Positions 37,285 to 46,745 of a stretch of 64,000 nucleotides of DNA are shown here, piece by piece. This DNA is from Palsa-504 sp963705835 (GTDB taxonomy: Bacteria > Actinomycetota > Actinomycetes > Streptosporangiales > Streptosporangiaceae): contig CAVPLC010000050.1 of the NCBI GenBank assembly GCA_963705835.1, positions 1 to 64,000 of the forward strand, read 5' to 3'. The translations under genes were made by a program, and so were the position numbers. Positions within the stretch are counted from its first letter, which is position 1. Every line of letters starts with the position of its first letter. The notes beneath the pieces were generated by a model, which did no database searches, was not told the DNA's origin, and worked only from the letters and a program-made list of their open reading frames with translations.

Positions 37285-38256
37285 ATGGTCACCGTCATCG
37301 GCGAGGCAATCATCGACCTGGTCCCCGGCCGCCAGCCCCGGACCTTCCACGCCGTCCCCGGCGGGAGCCCGTACAACGTGGCCATCGGCCTGGTACGCCT
37401 GGGCCATCAGACGGCGCTGATGGCGCGGCTGGCCGACAACGCGTTCGGCCGGCTGCTGCGCGAGCACGCCCGGGCCGAGGGCATCGACCTGACCGCCGCC
37501 CCGCACGCCTCCGAGCCGTCCACGCTGGCCGTGGTGTCCCTGGATGCCGCGGCCCAGGCCAGCTACGACTTCTACGTGGACGGCACCGCGGACTGGCAGT
37601 GGACCGCGGAGGAGACCGGCCGCGCGCCCGACGGCACCGCCGTGCTCCACTTCGGGTCGATCGCGTCGTGGACCCCGCCGGGGGACGTGAGGATCGGTGA
37701 GCTCGCCGACCACATGCGCGCCCGCGGCGACGTGCTGGTCAGCTACGACCCCAACGTCCGGCCCGGGCTGCTCGGGGAGCACGGTCACGGCCAGCGCATG
37801 ATCGAGCGCGCCGTCCCGCTCGCTCACCTGGTCAAGGCCAGCACGGACGACATCGCGTGGCTGTACCCCGACCGGACGACGGACCAGGTGGCGCGGCGCT
37901 GGCTCGGGCTGGGCGCGACGGTCGTGGTCATCACCGCCTCGGCCGAGGGCGCCGACGCGTTCACCGCGCACGGCCTGTCGGTCCACCGGCCCGCTCGCGA
38001 CATCAGGGTGGTCGACACCGTCGGCGCCGGCGACTCGTTCACCGCCGGGCTGATCGGATCGCTGATCCGCCGGGACCGGGCCGCCCCCGCCGCGCTGGCG
38101 GGCTGCTCGGCGGACCAGCTGGCCGGAGCGCTCGACGACGCGATCCTGGTGGCCGCGCTCAACTGCCAGCGGCGCGGCAACGACCCGCCCACGCTCGCCG
38201 ACGTGGCCGCCGCCCTGGAACATCCCCCGCCGCTGCGGTCCCCCAGCGTGCACTGA
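37285..38256 (+). CDS. PfkB-family carbohydrate kinase
   Basis: Cytoplasmic ribokinase-fold sugar kinase of 323 residues. The N-terminal signature reads VPGGSPYNVAIGLVRLG, and the C-terminal one DTVGAGDSFTAGLIG contains the catalytic aspartate and anion hole. This fits fructokinase-like enzymes; the exact sugar is not decidable. It lies directly after the transporter operon, behind a strong hairpin, so its level may differ from the transporter's. There is no clear ribosome site before ATG 37285. The product would phosphorylate sugar imported by the neighbouring system. Confidence 0.88.
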   Translation: MVTVIGEAIIDLVPGRQPRTFHAVPGGSPYNVAIGLVRLGHQTALMARLADNAFGRLLREHARAEGIDLTAAPHASEPSTLAVVSLDAAAQASYDFYVDGTADWQWTAEETGRAPDGTAVLHFGSIASWTPPGDVRIGELADHMRARGDVLVSYDPNVRPGLLGEHGHGQRMIERAVPLAHLVKASTDDIAWLYPDRTTDQVARRWLGLGATVVVITASAEGADAFTAHGLSVHRPARDIRVVDTVGAGDSFTAGLIGSLIRRDRAAPAALAGCSADQLAGALDDAILVAALNCQRRGNDPPTLADVAAALEHPPPLRSPSVH

Positions 38257-38283
38257 GCGCCGCGGCGCGTGCACGCGTGCTGG

Positions 38284-38361
38284 GTGCGGGCTTCGGGTGC
38301 GGGCTTCGGGTGCGGGCTTCGGGTGCGGGCTTTGGGTGCGGGCTTCGGGTGCGGGCTTCGG
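38284..38361. repeat. 13-base tandem repeat, 6 copies
   Basis: Six consecutive 13-base units, GTGCGGGCTTCGG, with one C-to-T change in the fourth. They occupy most of the gap between the kinase stop and the small gene at 38447. The unit length is not a multiple of three, which fits a non-coding region. There are no spacers, so it is not a CRISPR array. Confidence 0.9.
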
Positions 38362-38446
38362 GTAGTCGGCAATGGTCGTGTCGTATAGAGTATTGACAGG
38401 GGTTGACCATGCCGCGGTTCTGCGCGGCTGACGGGAAGGACCATTC

Positions 38447-38803
38447 GTGTACTCTCACGACCCGAGGCCTGCTGAGCTGATCCCGGATCCCGACCCCGAC
38501 TCGGCCCCGCCGGCGGTCGCGGCAGGGTCCGAAGGGCGGCGGCTCACGTTCCGGGCCAGCGGGCTGGTGGTCGAGGTCGAGATTACGGGCACCGGGGACG
38601 CCCGGCGGCTGACCGGTCGGCTGGCTCCCCGGCAGTCGGCCCTCGTGGACGTCCGCGGCGTCATCACCGTCGAGGCCGACGAACTCGGGCGGTTCAGCGC
38701 CGACGCCCTACCCTCGGGTCAGCTCAGCCTGCGCTGCCGCCTCGGCACCAATGCGGACCGCCCCCAAGTCACCACCGGCTGGGTCACACTCCGGAGTCAA
38801 TGA
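38447..38803 (+). CDS. Small beta-rich protein, unknown
   Basis: Protein of 118 residues. After an acidic/proline start (DPDPDSAPP) it forms alternating strands (RRLTFRASGLVVEVEITGTG, then VDVRGVITVEADELGRFSAD and GQLSLRCRL). It looks like a small beta-sandwich of the carboxypeptidase-regulatory type. I associate similar proteins in actinobacteria with sigma-factor and CHAT-domain loci, but neither is present here, so the function is open. GTG 38447 has GGGAAGGA at good spacing. TTGACA lies at 38393-38398, but no -10 sequence at the right distance is obvious. Confidence 0.65.
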   Translation: MYSHDPRPAELIPDPDPDSAPPAVAAGSEGRRLTFRASGLVVEVEITGTGDARRLTGRLAPRQSALVDVRGVITVEADELGRFSADALPSGQLSLRCRLGTNADRPQVTTGWVTLRSQ

Positions 38804-38903
38804 GAGTGGCGCTCTGCTGGTTCTATCGGGCAGTACGCCGCTCTCATTGGTTTCAGTCTCGTTCGCGCTTCCGGTTCGGCGCAGAACAGCTGGCGAGGGG
38901 TGG

Positions 38904-39560
38904 TCAGCTCCGGGGCCAGGCGGAGAACTGGCGGCGGAGGGCGGCGACGTGCTGGGGGGTTAGGCCGTAGCGGGCGAACAGGGCGTCCGGCATCTGGTCG
39001 AGGTGACGGCCTGCGTCGGCGAAGTCGCGGTCGTCCAGGCCGGGATCCAGGCGCTTGGCCAGGGCGATCAGCTCGGCCACGGTGTAGTGGCGGAGGGCCG
39101 CGGCGGTGTCTACGTAGTCGCGGGGCTCCACGCGGCTGGCCAGGGCGCACACCTTCCAGCCGGCCAGGTCGGGCAGGTCGAGGACGGGCCCTACGTCCAT
39201 CGTCACCGGGCCGTGGGTGCGGCCGAAGTGGGCCATCTGCAGGACGGTCTCGCGCCCGCCCGGAGCGGTGACGAGCCACTCGGCGAGCCCCTCCCCCATT
39301 CCCTCGAAGAGGTCCTCGAGGCCGCCGGTCTTGTTTAGGCGCTCGGCCCGGAAGCCGGCCTGGCGCAGGGCGTCTTCCACCGTCTGGGCGGCGGCGGCCA
39401 CGCCGGTTTCCTGGTCGCTGAACAGGTCGACGTCCTCGGTGGGCCGGTCGATGAGGCCGTGCGCGATCAGGGCGTTCCCGCCGGCCAGCGCGAAGCCGTG
39501 CCGGGCGGCCGCGCGCAGGGCGATAGCCGCCACCTCGCGCTGCAGGTGATCGATCGGCAT
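38904..39560 (-). CDS. AbiEii/AbiGii-like nucleotidyltransferase
   Basis: Protein of 218 residues with the minimal nucleotidyltransferase fold. The active-site pattern is GGNALIAHGLIDRPTEDVDL: the GG motif followed by D-x-D for metal binding. A later DVGPVLDLPDL strand may give the third carboxylate. This is the family of type IV toxin AbiEii and relatives. The ATG at 39560 overlaps the stop of the upstream small gene by one base, so the two are co-translated. The partner lacks an AbiEi-like winged helix, so this may be a variant toxin-antitoxin pair or a housekeeping nucleotidyltransferase; target unknown. Confidence 0.75.
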   Translation of the reverse strand: MPIDHLQREVAAIALRAAARHGFALAGGNALIAHGLIDRPTEDVDLFSDQETGVAAAAQTVEDALRQAGFRAERLNKTGGLEDLFEGMGEGLAEWLVTAPGGRETVLQMAHFGRTHGPVTMDVGPVLDLPDLAGWKVCALASRVEPRDYVDTAAALRHYTVAELIALAKRLDPGLDDRDFADAGRHLDQMPDALFARYGLTPQHVAALRRQFSAWPRS

Positions 39561-39913
39561 CAGGCGGCGGGGACCGGCACCGAGCGGAGCTCGGGGTGCA
39601 GGTCTTCCCAAGCCTGGCGCACGCCCCGGGGCAGGTGCAGCGTCGGCCAGAGCGCGATCAGCGTCTCGCCGTCCAGGTAGGCCAGGTCCTCCACACTGCC
39701 GGCTTCCCTGAGCACGACCTGGTACATCCAGGCCAGCATGCCGGGCTCGTCCAGGTCGAACCGGCGATCGGGATGCCAGAACAGCCAGATCGGCAGCTCG
39801 ACCGGGCCGTGGACGGGGCCGGTCAGGTCCGACAGGCGAGCGGCGACCACCGCGCTGCGTCCCGGACGGGACTCGTACCGCGCGCGGTGCTGGGCGGCTC
39901 GCTCGGTAGCCAT
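39560..39913 (-). CDS. Partner protein of nucleotidyltransferase, unknown
   Basis: Protein of 117 residues, with start ATG 39913 (MATERAAQHRARYESRPGR). It has a basic N-terminus and a compact hydrophobic core (ELPIWLFWHPDRRFDLDEP, then LAWMYQVVLREAGSVEDL). It ends by a TGATG overlap with the nucleotidyltransferase gene. The tight coupling is the only functional clue: it may be the cognate antitoxin or a substrate-handling partner. I do not recognise a named family. The open frame continues upstream through repeat sequence and is unlikely to be coding there. Confidence 0.65.
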   Translation of the reverse strand: MATERAAQHRARYESRPGRSAVVAARLSDLTGPVHGPVELPIWLFWHPDRRFDLDEPGMLAWMYQVVLREAGSVEDLAYLDGETLIALWPTLHLPRGVRQAWEDLHPELRSVPVPAA

Positions 39914-40317
39914 GCCGTCAAGGATAGCCGTGCGGGCCGCACCACGTCCTGCCTCAAACGTACTTACCACTTTACGTCCATGATGCTTCTGGTCGACGTA
40001 ACTTAATTCTAATACTAGCATACCCGACCGCGGGGCGATCTGGGCTGTATGGACCTGGGAGTCTGGTTTGCCGTCCTGCGGAACCAAAGGATTTGCGACT
40101 TGGCCTTGAGTCGCCGGAAGATGGATGGCTACCGTGGGATGAGCGGGCTTGGTATGAGCGAGCTTGGTCGACCGCAAGCGGGCTTGGTATGAGCGAGCTT
40201 GGCCAACCAGGAGCGGGCTTGGTATGAGCGGGCTTGCCGATTGACGTCACGAGCTGACCGTCCTGGCCGGGGAACCGGGACAGGGCCCTCGTGACCGGTG
40301 TCCCGCGTGGAGGAATC
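39914..40317. other. Intergenic region with promoter and repeats
   Basis: These 404 bases separate two divergent genes. The left part (about 39960-40020) is AT-rich for this genome and probably contains the promoter of the nucleotidyltransferase pair. The right part has the 35-base tandem repeat at 40141-40236. A GTGGAGGAA ribosome site precedes ATG 40318. No RNA gene is evident. Confidence 0.5.
40141..40236. repeat. 35-base tandem repeat, nearly 3 copies
   Basis: The core AGCGGGCTTGGTATGAGCG recurs at 40142, 40177 and 40212, a 35-base period; the last unit is partial. Units share internal sub-repeats (GAGCGGGCTTGG and GAGCGAGCTTGG). There is no spacer diversity, so this is a minisatellite rather than a CRISPR. 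Confidence 0.85.
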
Positions 40318-40653
40318 ATGGCCACACAAGCCACGTCAGTTATGACGATGCCTCAGGAACGGCAACCAGAGCAGCTTCCGACGCGTCCTCGGCCGGAGCT
40401 GCCGGACACGTCAGCGGCCGAGCAGGGCCAGGGCGGCGTGCGTCCCCTGGAGATAGCCGAGTGCTCCCTGTGCGGCATCACGCGACCGCTCGGCCTGCTG
40501 GTACCCGACGGCGGCTCGGCCTGCGCCGACGTCCGCTGGTACTGCAAGGACGCTAAGTCGTGCACGGAACGCTGGACGGCGGCCCGTCCGCGCATGCCCG
40601 AGGTAACTCCGGCGGAGCGCCTGGACGGCAGTTCTGACCACGTCGCGGGTTAG
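40318..40653 (+). CDS. Small four-cysteine protein, zinc-ribbon-like
   Basis: Protein of 111 residues. A disordered Pro/Gln/Arg-rich N-terminus is followed by ECSLCGITRPLGLLVPDGG and WYCKDAKSCTERW. The CxxC and CxxxxC pairs could bind one zinc ion. ATG 40318 has GGAGGAA five bases upstream. It may be a nucleic-acid or protein-binding zinc ribbon; I know of no function. Confidence 0.65.
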   Translation: MATQATSVMTMPQERQPEQLPTRPRPELPDTSAAEQGQGGVRPLEIAECSLCGITRPLGLLVPDGGSACADVRWYCKDAKSCTERWTAARPRMPEVTPAERLDGSSDHVAG

Positions 40654-40790
40654 GGCGAGGCCCCTAAGGCGGGGCCGCGAGAATTTAGGGACTTCCCCAC
40701 CCCGATATGGGGTAATCACCTGATCCGGAGCCGCACGCCTTAGCGGCATCCTCGGGATAAGAGCCCAGCTACGTCACCGAGGAAGCCGCA

Positions 40791-41054
40791 ATGTCCACCG
40801 TCACCAGCTATGAGCCCAGTCAGGCCCGGCTCGCCGGGTTGTGCCGCCAAGCCCAGGTCGATGCGCTGTTCGCCTCCTGGCTGCAGCAATCGGATGCGCC
40901 CGCCGCCGACGTGGTGGCCGAGGCGGTCCGGGTCACCGTGCGGCAGTTCGGCGCGGGCGGCTGCGCCAGCCGGATGGCGCAGGAGTTCGGCGACCACCCC
41001 GAGGTCGCCGCCGAGCGCATGCGCTGGGTCCGCTCGCTGCTCAGCTGCGCCTGA
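40791..41054 (+). CDS. Small protein of unknown function
   Basis: Protein of 87 residues, mostly helical (QARLAGLCRQAQVDALFASW, then VVAEAVRVTVRQFG and AERMRWVRSLL). ATG 40791 has GAGGAA six bases upstream, and third-position GC is high, so it is probably a real gene. I recognise no domain. It is not close enough to either neighbour to be in an obvious operon. Confidence 0.55.
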   Translation: MSTVTSYEPSQARLAGLCRQAQVDALFASWLQQSDAPAADVVAEAVRVTVRQFGAGGCASRMAQEFGDHPEVAAERMRWVRSLLSCA

Positions 41055-41169
41055 GGTGAGCACGATGACCGTTACCTCACTGGCGGCATCGGCGCGCCAG
41101 TCGGCGCCGTGATTCATAACCCACAATTGAAGATCGTTGGTGACCGTCTCGCCCGTAAGGGGAACCGGA

Positions 41170-41916
41170 GTGGACATTCCGCGCAGCTTTACTATCCGTG
41201 AGAGCAGCCATCGCATCCATAACCCGTTCACCAGCGACAAGCTGGCCACCTTGGGCCAGGCGCTGAGCCCGCGGCCGGGGACGCGGATGCTCGACCTGGC
41301 CTGCGGAACCGGCGAGATGCTGTGCACCTGGGCCCGCGACCATCAGGTGACCGGGACCGGGATCGACATCAGCACGGTGTTCATCGCCGCCGCCCGTGCC
41401 CGGGCCATCGAGCTGGGCGTGGACGGCCAGGTCAGCTTCGTGCACGGCGACGCGTCGGGCTATGTGGCCAGCGAGCCGGCCGGCATCGCCTCGTGCATCG
41501 GCGCCACCTGGATCGGCGGCGGCGTGCCCGGCACGATCGCGCTCCTGCGGCAAAGCCTGCAACCCGGCGGCGTGATGCTGGTCGGCGAGCCGTACTGGCG
41601 CCAGGAGCCTCCCGACCAGGCCACCTTTGACGGCTGCCACGCCATCGGCAAGGACGAGTTCCTGCCGCTGCCGGACCTGCTCGGGCGGTTCGGCGAGCTC
41701 GGCTGCGACGTCGTGGAGATGGTCCTGGCCAGCCAGGACAGCTGGGACCGTTACGTCGCCGCGCAATGGCTGAACATCCGCCGCTGGCTCGACGCCAATC
41801 CCGGCGACGAACTAGCCGGCCAGATGCGGGCGGAACTCGACACCTCGCCCGCACGATACGCCAGGTACCAGCGCGAATACCTCGGCTGGGGCGTCTTCGC
41901 CCTGATGAACCGCTGA
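41170..41916 (+). CDS. Class I SAM-dependent methyltransferase
   Basis: Cytoplasmic methyltransferase of 248 residues. The SAM-binding motif I is MLDLACGTGEM, motif II GIDISTVFIAAA, and GDASGYVASEPAG follows. The C-terminal part is helical with WDRYVAAQWL. It is similar to small-molecule methyltransferases; no substrate can be inferred. GTG 41170 is preceded by AAGGGGAA at suitable spacing and gives a start just before the first helix. The long ORF begins earlier, without a ribosome site. Confidence 0.82.
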   Translation: MDIPRSFTIRESSHRIHNPFTSDKLATLGQALSPRPGTRMLDLACGTGEMLCTWARDHQVTGTGIDISTVFIAAARARAIELGVDGQVSFVHGDASGYVASEPAGIASCIGATWIGGGVPGTIALLRQSLQPGGVMLVGEPYWRQEPPDQATFDGCHAIGKDEFLPLPDLLGRFGELGCDVVEMVLASQDSWDRYVAAQWLNIRRWLDANPGDELAGQMRAELDTSPARYARYQREYLGWGVFALMNR

Positions 41917-41990
41917 CCCCGTCACAACGCGTCTTGCGTTACCGCACCATGCACTACGAGCTCCAGCCTGACGCCGGATGACCGTGTGCT

Positions 41991-43409
<1,419 letters not shown>

Positions 43410-43463
43410 GCCCGGTGCTCCTTCCCCGGTCGCTCAAGACCCCAAAATATGCCCGAGTCCGGG

Positions 43464-43690
43464 CTAGCTGCCGCTCAGGTCGGCGCGGCGGACGCGGATC
43501 ACGGCGATCGCGACCACCAGCATGAGCAGGGCGATCGCGGCGGCGACCAGGAAGGCGCGGTCGAAGCCGGCCGCCAGCGCGTGCTGGTAAGCCGCTTGCC
43601 ACGAGGCAGTGCGGGCGGCGGGCCGGGCGCGAGCGCTGTCCGCGACCACCGTCCAGGCCACGGTACCCAGCACCGCGAGGCCGAACGCGA
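43464..43690 (-). pseudogene. MFS transporter, C-terminal relic
   Basis: About 75 codons match the last part of DHA2-type drug:H+ antiporters: FGLAVLGTVAWTVVADSA, a loop YQHALAAGFDRAFLVAA and a final helix LLMLVVAIAVIRVRRADL. All N-terminal helices are absent, and the frame begins in non-homologous sequence. It lies between pyk and the AraC gene and appears to be the decayed 3' end of an exporter. Confidence 0.65.
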
Positions 43691-43960
43691 GGTGGTGGCC
43701 CTGGTCGCGGCCGGGCAACTGCCGGGAGTACGTCGCGGTGCACCACCGGCTGGGCGTCGATGCCGGGGACCGGGCTGCTCGACGTGGCGTGCGGGTCCGG
43801 GGGACCTATAGGCGGCCACCCACGTTTCCGCGGCTCACGCAATTGCGCGAAGCGTTTCCGCGGAAACGCCGGGATATGACTGTTATGAATATGCAGGCCC
43901 CGGGCGGCCGCATGTTGAGCCTCACCGGGACCCGCCCCCGCTGGCAGGTGCCGGCCGGCG

Positions 43961-44788
43961 TTACTGCCGGGCGGCGCGGCGGTAGGCCTGCGGTGTCAGG
44001 CCGAAGTGCCGTTTGAACGTGCGGGTGAAGTGACTTTGGTCAAAGAAGCCTGCCTCGAGGGCGATCTGCGCGATCGCGTCGGTGGAGTCGGTCAGCCGAC
44101 CGGCCGCCCAGGTGAGGCGCAACCCGCGGGCGTAGGTGCCGGGCGGTGTTCCGTACCTGAGGCGGAAGACCCGGGCCAGGTGCGCAGGATGCACGCCGAC
44201 CGCATCGGATATGTCGGCGAGTCGCAGATTCTCGCGGTACCGGTCGTGCAGCAGCTCCCTGGCCTGGCCAAGCCAGCGGGGAGACCGGCGCTCAGCGCCG
44301 ATGGCATCGGTGTTCTGCCGCCGGGCGGCCAGGGCGAGCAATTCCAGGACCAGCCCCTCCACGGCAAGCGGAGTGATGCTGTCGGGCATGCGCAGCTCGG
44401 TCGCGGCCCGCTTGGCCACCGAGCCCACGCCTAGATCGCGCAAGTGGTTGACCTGGCCGAGCACCCCGGCGAACGGCTCGAGGAGGTCAGGCCGGCCCGG
44501 GTCCGGCTGGACCGTCAAGACGTCCGCGCCCGCCCGCTCGAACAGGTTGCCGTGCAGCTCGCCGGGCGGCTCGGTGAGAAGGGTCGATGCCGGGCAGGGA
44601 TGGCTGGCGTGGCGCATCAGACCGTCAAACGACCCGTTCAGGATCACCGCGACCGTGGCGCGCTCGTGCGTATGCAACGGCAACTTGAGCAGGGGAGGAA
44701 ACCGCACCCAGGTGACCAGGAAACCATCCACGGCAGCGCAGCGGGATCCGCTACTGCCCAGGGTGACAGGGACATCTCCCGCGGCCAT
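43961..44788 (-). CDS. AraC-family transcriptional regulator
   Basis: Regulator of 275 residues. The N-terminal cupin-like sensor (about 20-110) includes LPLHTHERATVAVILNGSF, with a metal-ligand-like HTH. Two helix-turn-helix motifs fill the C-terminus: LRLADISDAVGVHPAHLARV and IAQIALEAGFFDQSHFTRTF, with the ending GLTPQAYRR. ATG 44788 follows GGAGG by five bases. It may once have controlled the MFS exporter whose relic is 270 bases downstream. Ligand unknown. Confidence 0.85.
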   Translation of the reverse strand: MAAGDVPVTLGSSGSRCAAVDGFLVTWVRFPPLLKLPLHTHERATVAVILNGSFDGLMRHASHPCPASTLLTEPPGELHGNLFERAGADVLTVQPDPGRPDLLEPFAGVLGQVNHLRDLGVGSVAKRAATELRMPDSITPLAVEGLVLELLALAARRQNTDAIGAERRSPRWLGQARELLHDRYRENLRLADISDAVGVHPAHLARVFRLRYGTPPGTYARGLRLTWAAGRLTDSTDAIAQIALEAGFFDQSHFTRTFKRHFGLTPQAYRRAARQ

Positions 44789-44911
44789 CCCCACCTCCAG
44801 CGCCAGGCGCCGGTTGCTTTCGTACCACGCCGCTTAACCCGTGCAAGACGACAGCCGGCCAGAGGCTCATTATCAGAGCCACCGGATCAGATGTCGAGCC
44901 GAGGAGTCCCG

Positions 44912-45465
44912 ATGTCGAGATTGAGATGGGCGGCGGCCCTGTGCGGCGCCGCGATCATAGCTGTTGGCGGCGCGGCTTCGGCAGCGGCCGCGCGCCGGCA
45001 GCTCATGGCAGCCCGGTCGCAGCGCAAGTTGACGGCCAGACCTACGTGCTGCTCGGCCCCAGCGTTTTCGGTGTCACCGTGCAGCAGGACCCGCTCGCCT
45101 ATCACGCAACCAAGCTCGCTGACGGCACCGTACGCGGCCGGTGGCGTTACGACTACTGGCAAGCGGGACAAGAAACCACCTTCAGCGGCCCGGTGACATG
45201 CATGTCCGTCAGCGGTAACCGCGCCTGGATCGGCGGCCCGATCACCGATTCGAGCGACCCGACGCAGCTGGGAATGGGGGCGTGGTGGCAAGTGGCCGAC
45301 AACGGCACCGGACCTCACCCGGTCATTCCCGACCGCACGACCTTCGTCGGGATCGGCACGATGTCCCAGACCATCGCCTACTGCAACGACGAGCCAGCCC
45401 CTCATTTCATCTTCGACGTCCAGCTCGGCGGCCTCAGCGTGAAAGATCTCAGCACCACCCCGTGA
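44912..45465 (+). CDS. Secreted protein, unknown, frameshifted
   Basis: The gene starts at ATG 44912 with GAGGAG seven bases upstream and encodes a clear Sec signal peptide (RLRWAAALCGAAIIAVGGAA, then SAAAA). The mature part lies in another frame: GSPVAAQVDGQTYVLLGPSV, then VRGRWRYDYW and MSVSGNRAWIGGPITDSSD. The change occurs between about 44985 and 45010 and needs one missing base. The mature domain has strands and two cysteines and resembles secreted proteins of unknown role. Because the signal peptide and body both look intact, a sequencing error is the likelier cause. Total length about 184 residues. Confidence 0.6.
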
Positions 45466-45475
45466 TCGGCCCCTG

Positions 45476-45568
45476 CACATTGCCGACGGCAAGCTCGCCA
45501 AGTACTGGGCCAACGCCGACAGCCTGCTGTTCTTCCAGCAACTCGGCGTCCGGGAGGTGCCCGCCTAA
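45476..45568 (+). pseudogene. SnoaL-like cyclase, C-terminal relic
   Basis: Thirty codons read HIADGKLAKYWANADSLLFF and QQLGVREVPA before a stop. This is the closing strand and tail of SnoaL-like polyketide-cyclase/ester-cyclase proteins. The rest of the domain is missing and there is no start. It is too short for normal ORF calling. Confidence 0.55.
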
Positions 45569-45782
45569 AGGCCCCCCGGACAACGCGTCGCTGACGTTGC
45601 CGAGGCTGATAAATCATTTGCCCCGTGCCGGCGGCCGCGGCGTAGGGTGATGCCGATGCCTGAACTGATGACGCTCGAATGCGACGGGGCGGGGACACCG
45701 GCTGAGGTCGAGGTTCCTGCCGCCGGTTCGTTGCGCGCGGCTATGGCCGGGATGCTTGCGGCGGCGACCGGTGGTGCCGCCG

Positions 45783-46745
45783 ATGAGCCTGGTCGAGGTG
45801 GGTGGCTGGCATCCGCTGCTTCCGGCGGCTAAGCTAGCAGCGGTTGCCGGGCGGCCGTTGCAGCAGCTGGCACCCCGCCTGTTTCATTGCGGCGGCGAGC
45901 TGGACTGGTCGCGCCTGGCGTACGCCAGGCGCGGGCTGCGCCTGCTCGGATCGAGCCTGCGGCTAGATGTCCCGTTCGACCCGGCCAGCGTGGCCGGCGG
46001 TACGTACGCCGTGCGGCTGCACGACCCGGACCATCTGCTGCCGGCGCTGGCTCGCCGGCGCCTGATCGACCAGGTGTGGCGCGCTCTGCCCGCGCCACAG
46101 GTCCGCCTGGCCAGTCCTGACCACGAGTTGCACGTGTATGTCACGCCCACCGGGCTGTGGTGGGCCGAGACGCAGGGGCGCACCGGCCCTGATGCGCTGC
46201 GCAGCCATGACCCGATGGCCCGCCCGTTCTTCCGTTCGGTGCTCGTGCCGCGCCGCCGGGCACGGTGCCTGGTGAACCTGACCGGGGTACGGCCCGGGCA
46301 GCGCCTGCTTGACCCGTTCTGCGGGACGGGGGCGTTGCTGGTGGAAGCCGGGCTGCTCGGCGCCGCCGCCTTCGGTTCGGACGTGGACCGGGCCACGGTG
46401 GCTGGCTGCCAGGCCAACCTCGCGTTCGAGAACGTCGCTGCCGACGTGCGGCGAATCGACGCCCGGGCCCTGGGCGAGTGGGGCCTGGTGTTCGACGCGG
46501 TAGTCACAGACCTGCCCTACGGCCGCTCGGCGTCGGCGCACGGCGCGCAGCTGCCTGACCTGTTCCGGGCGTTCCTCGACGCGGCGGCCGGTGTCGTCCG
46601 CGAGGGGGCACAGGTCATCGTGATGGCTCCGGCGGGCCTGCCCGAACCCTCACACGTGCCGTTCGATGTCCTCACCGTGCTGCGGGAACGAGTCAACCGC
46701 AGCCTGACGCGGGAGATCTGGGTGCTGTACCGCCGCCCGTCATGA
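45783..46745 (+). CDS. TRM11/Trm-G10-like RNA methyltransferase
   Basis: SAM-dependent methyltransferase of 320 residues. Its N-terminal domain (about 1-130, HPLLPAAKLAAVAG and ELDWSRLAYARRGLRLL) resembles the region preceding the catalytic fold of archaeal tRNA-G10 enzymes. The catalytic domain has LLDPFCGTGALLVEAGLLG and the DPPY-like motif VTDLPYGRS, which fits N2-guanine methylation of RNA. The substrate is inferred. An upstream frame from ATG 45656, with TAGGGT (45643-45648) at leaderless spacing, could be its true N-terminus if one base were removed. I keep 45783 but regard the start as uncertain. The stop overlaps the convergent GyrI-like gene. Confidence 0.72.
   Translation: MSLVEVGGWHPLLPAAKLAAVAGRPLQQLAPRLFHCGGELDWSRLAYARRGLRLLGSSLRLDVPFDPASVAGGTYAVRLHDPDHLLPALARRRLIDQVWRALPAPQVRLASPDHELHVYVTPTGLWWAETQGRTGPDALRSHDPMARPFFRSVLVPRRRARCLVNLTGVRPGQRLLDPFCGTGALLVEAGLLGAAAFGSDVDRATVAGCQANLAFENVAADVRRIDARALGEWGLVFDAVVTDLPYGRSASAHGAQLPDLFRAFLDAAAGVVREGAQVIVMAPAGLPEPSHVPFDVLTVLRERVNRSLTREIWVLYRRPS

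Noticed and set aside
38284..40236. Tandem repeats considered as CRISPR arrays
   Set aside because: Units are directly adjacent without variable spacers, periods are 13 and 35 bases, and no cas gene is present.
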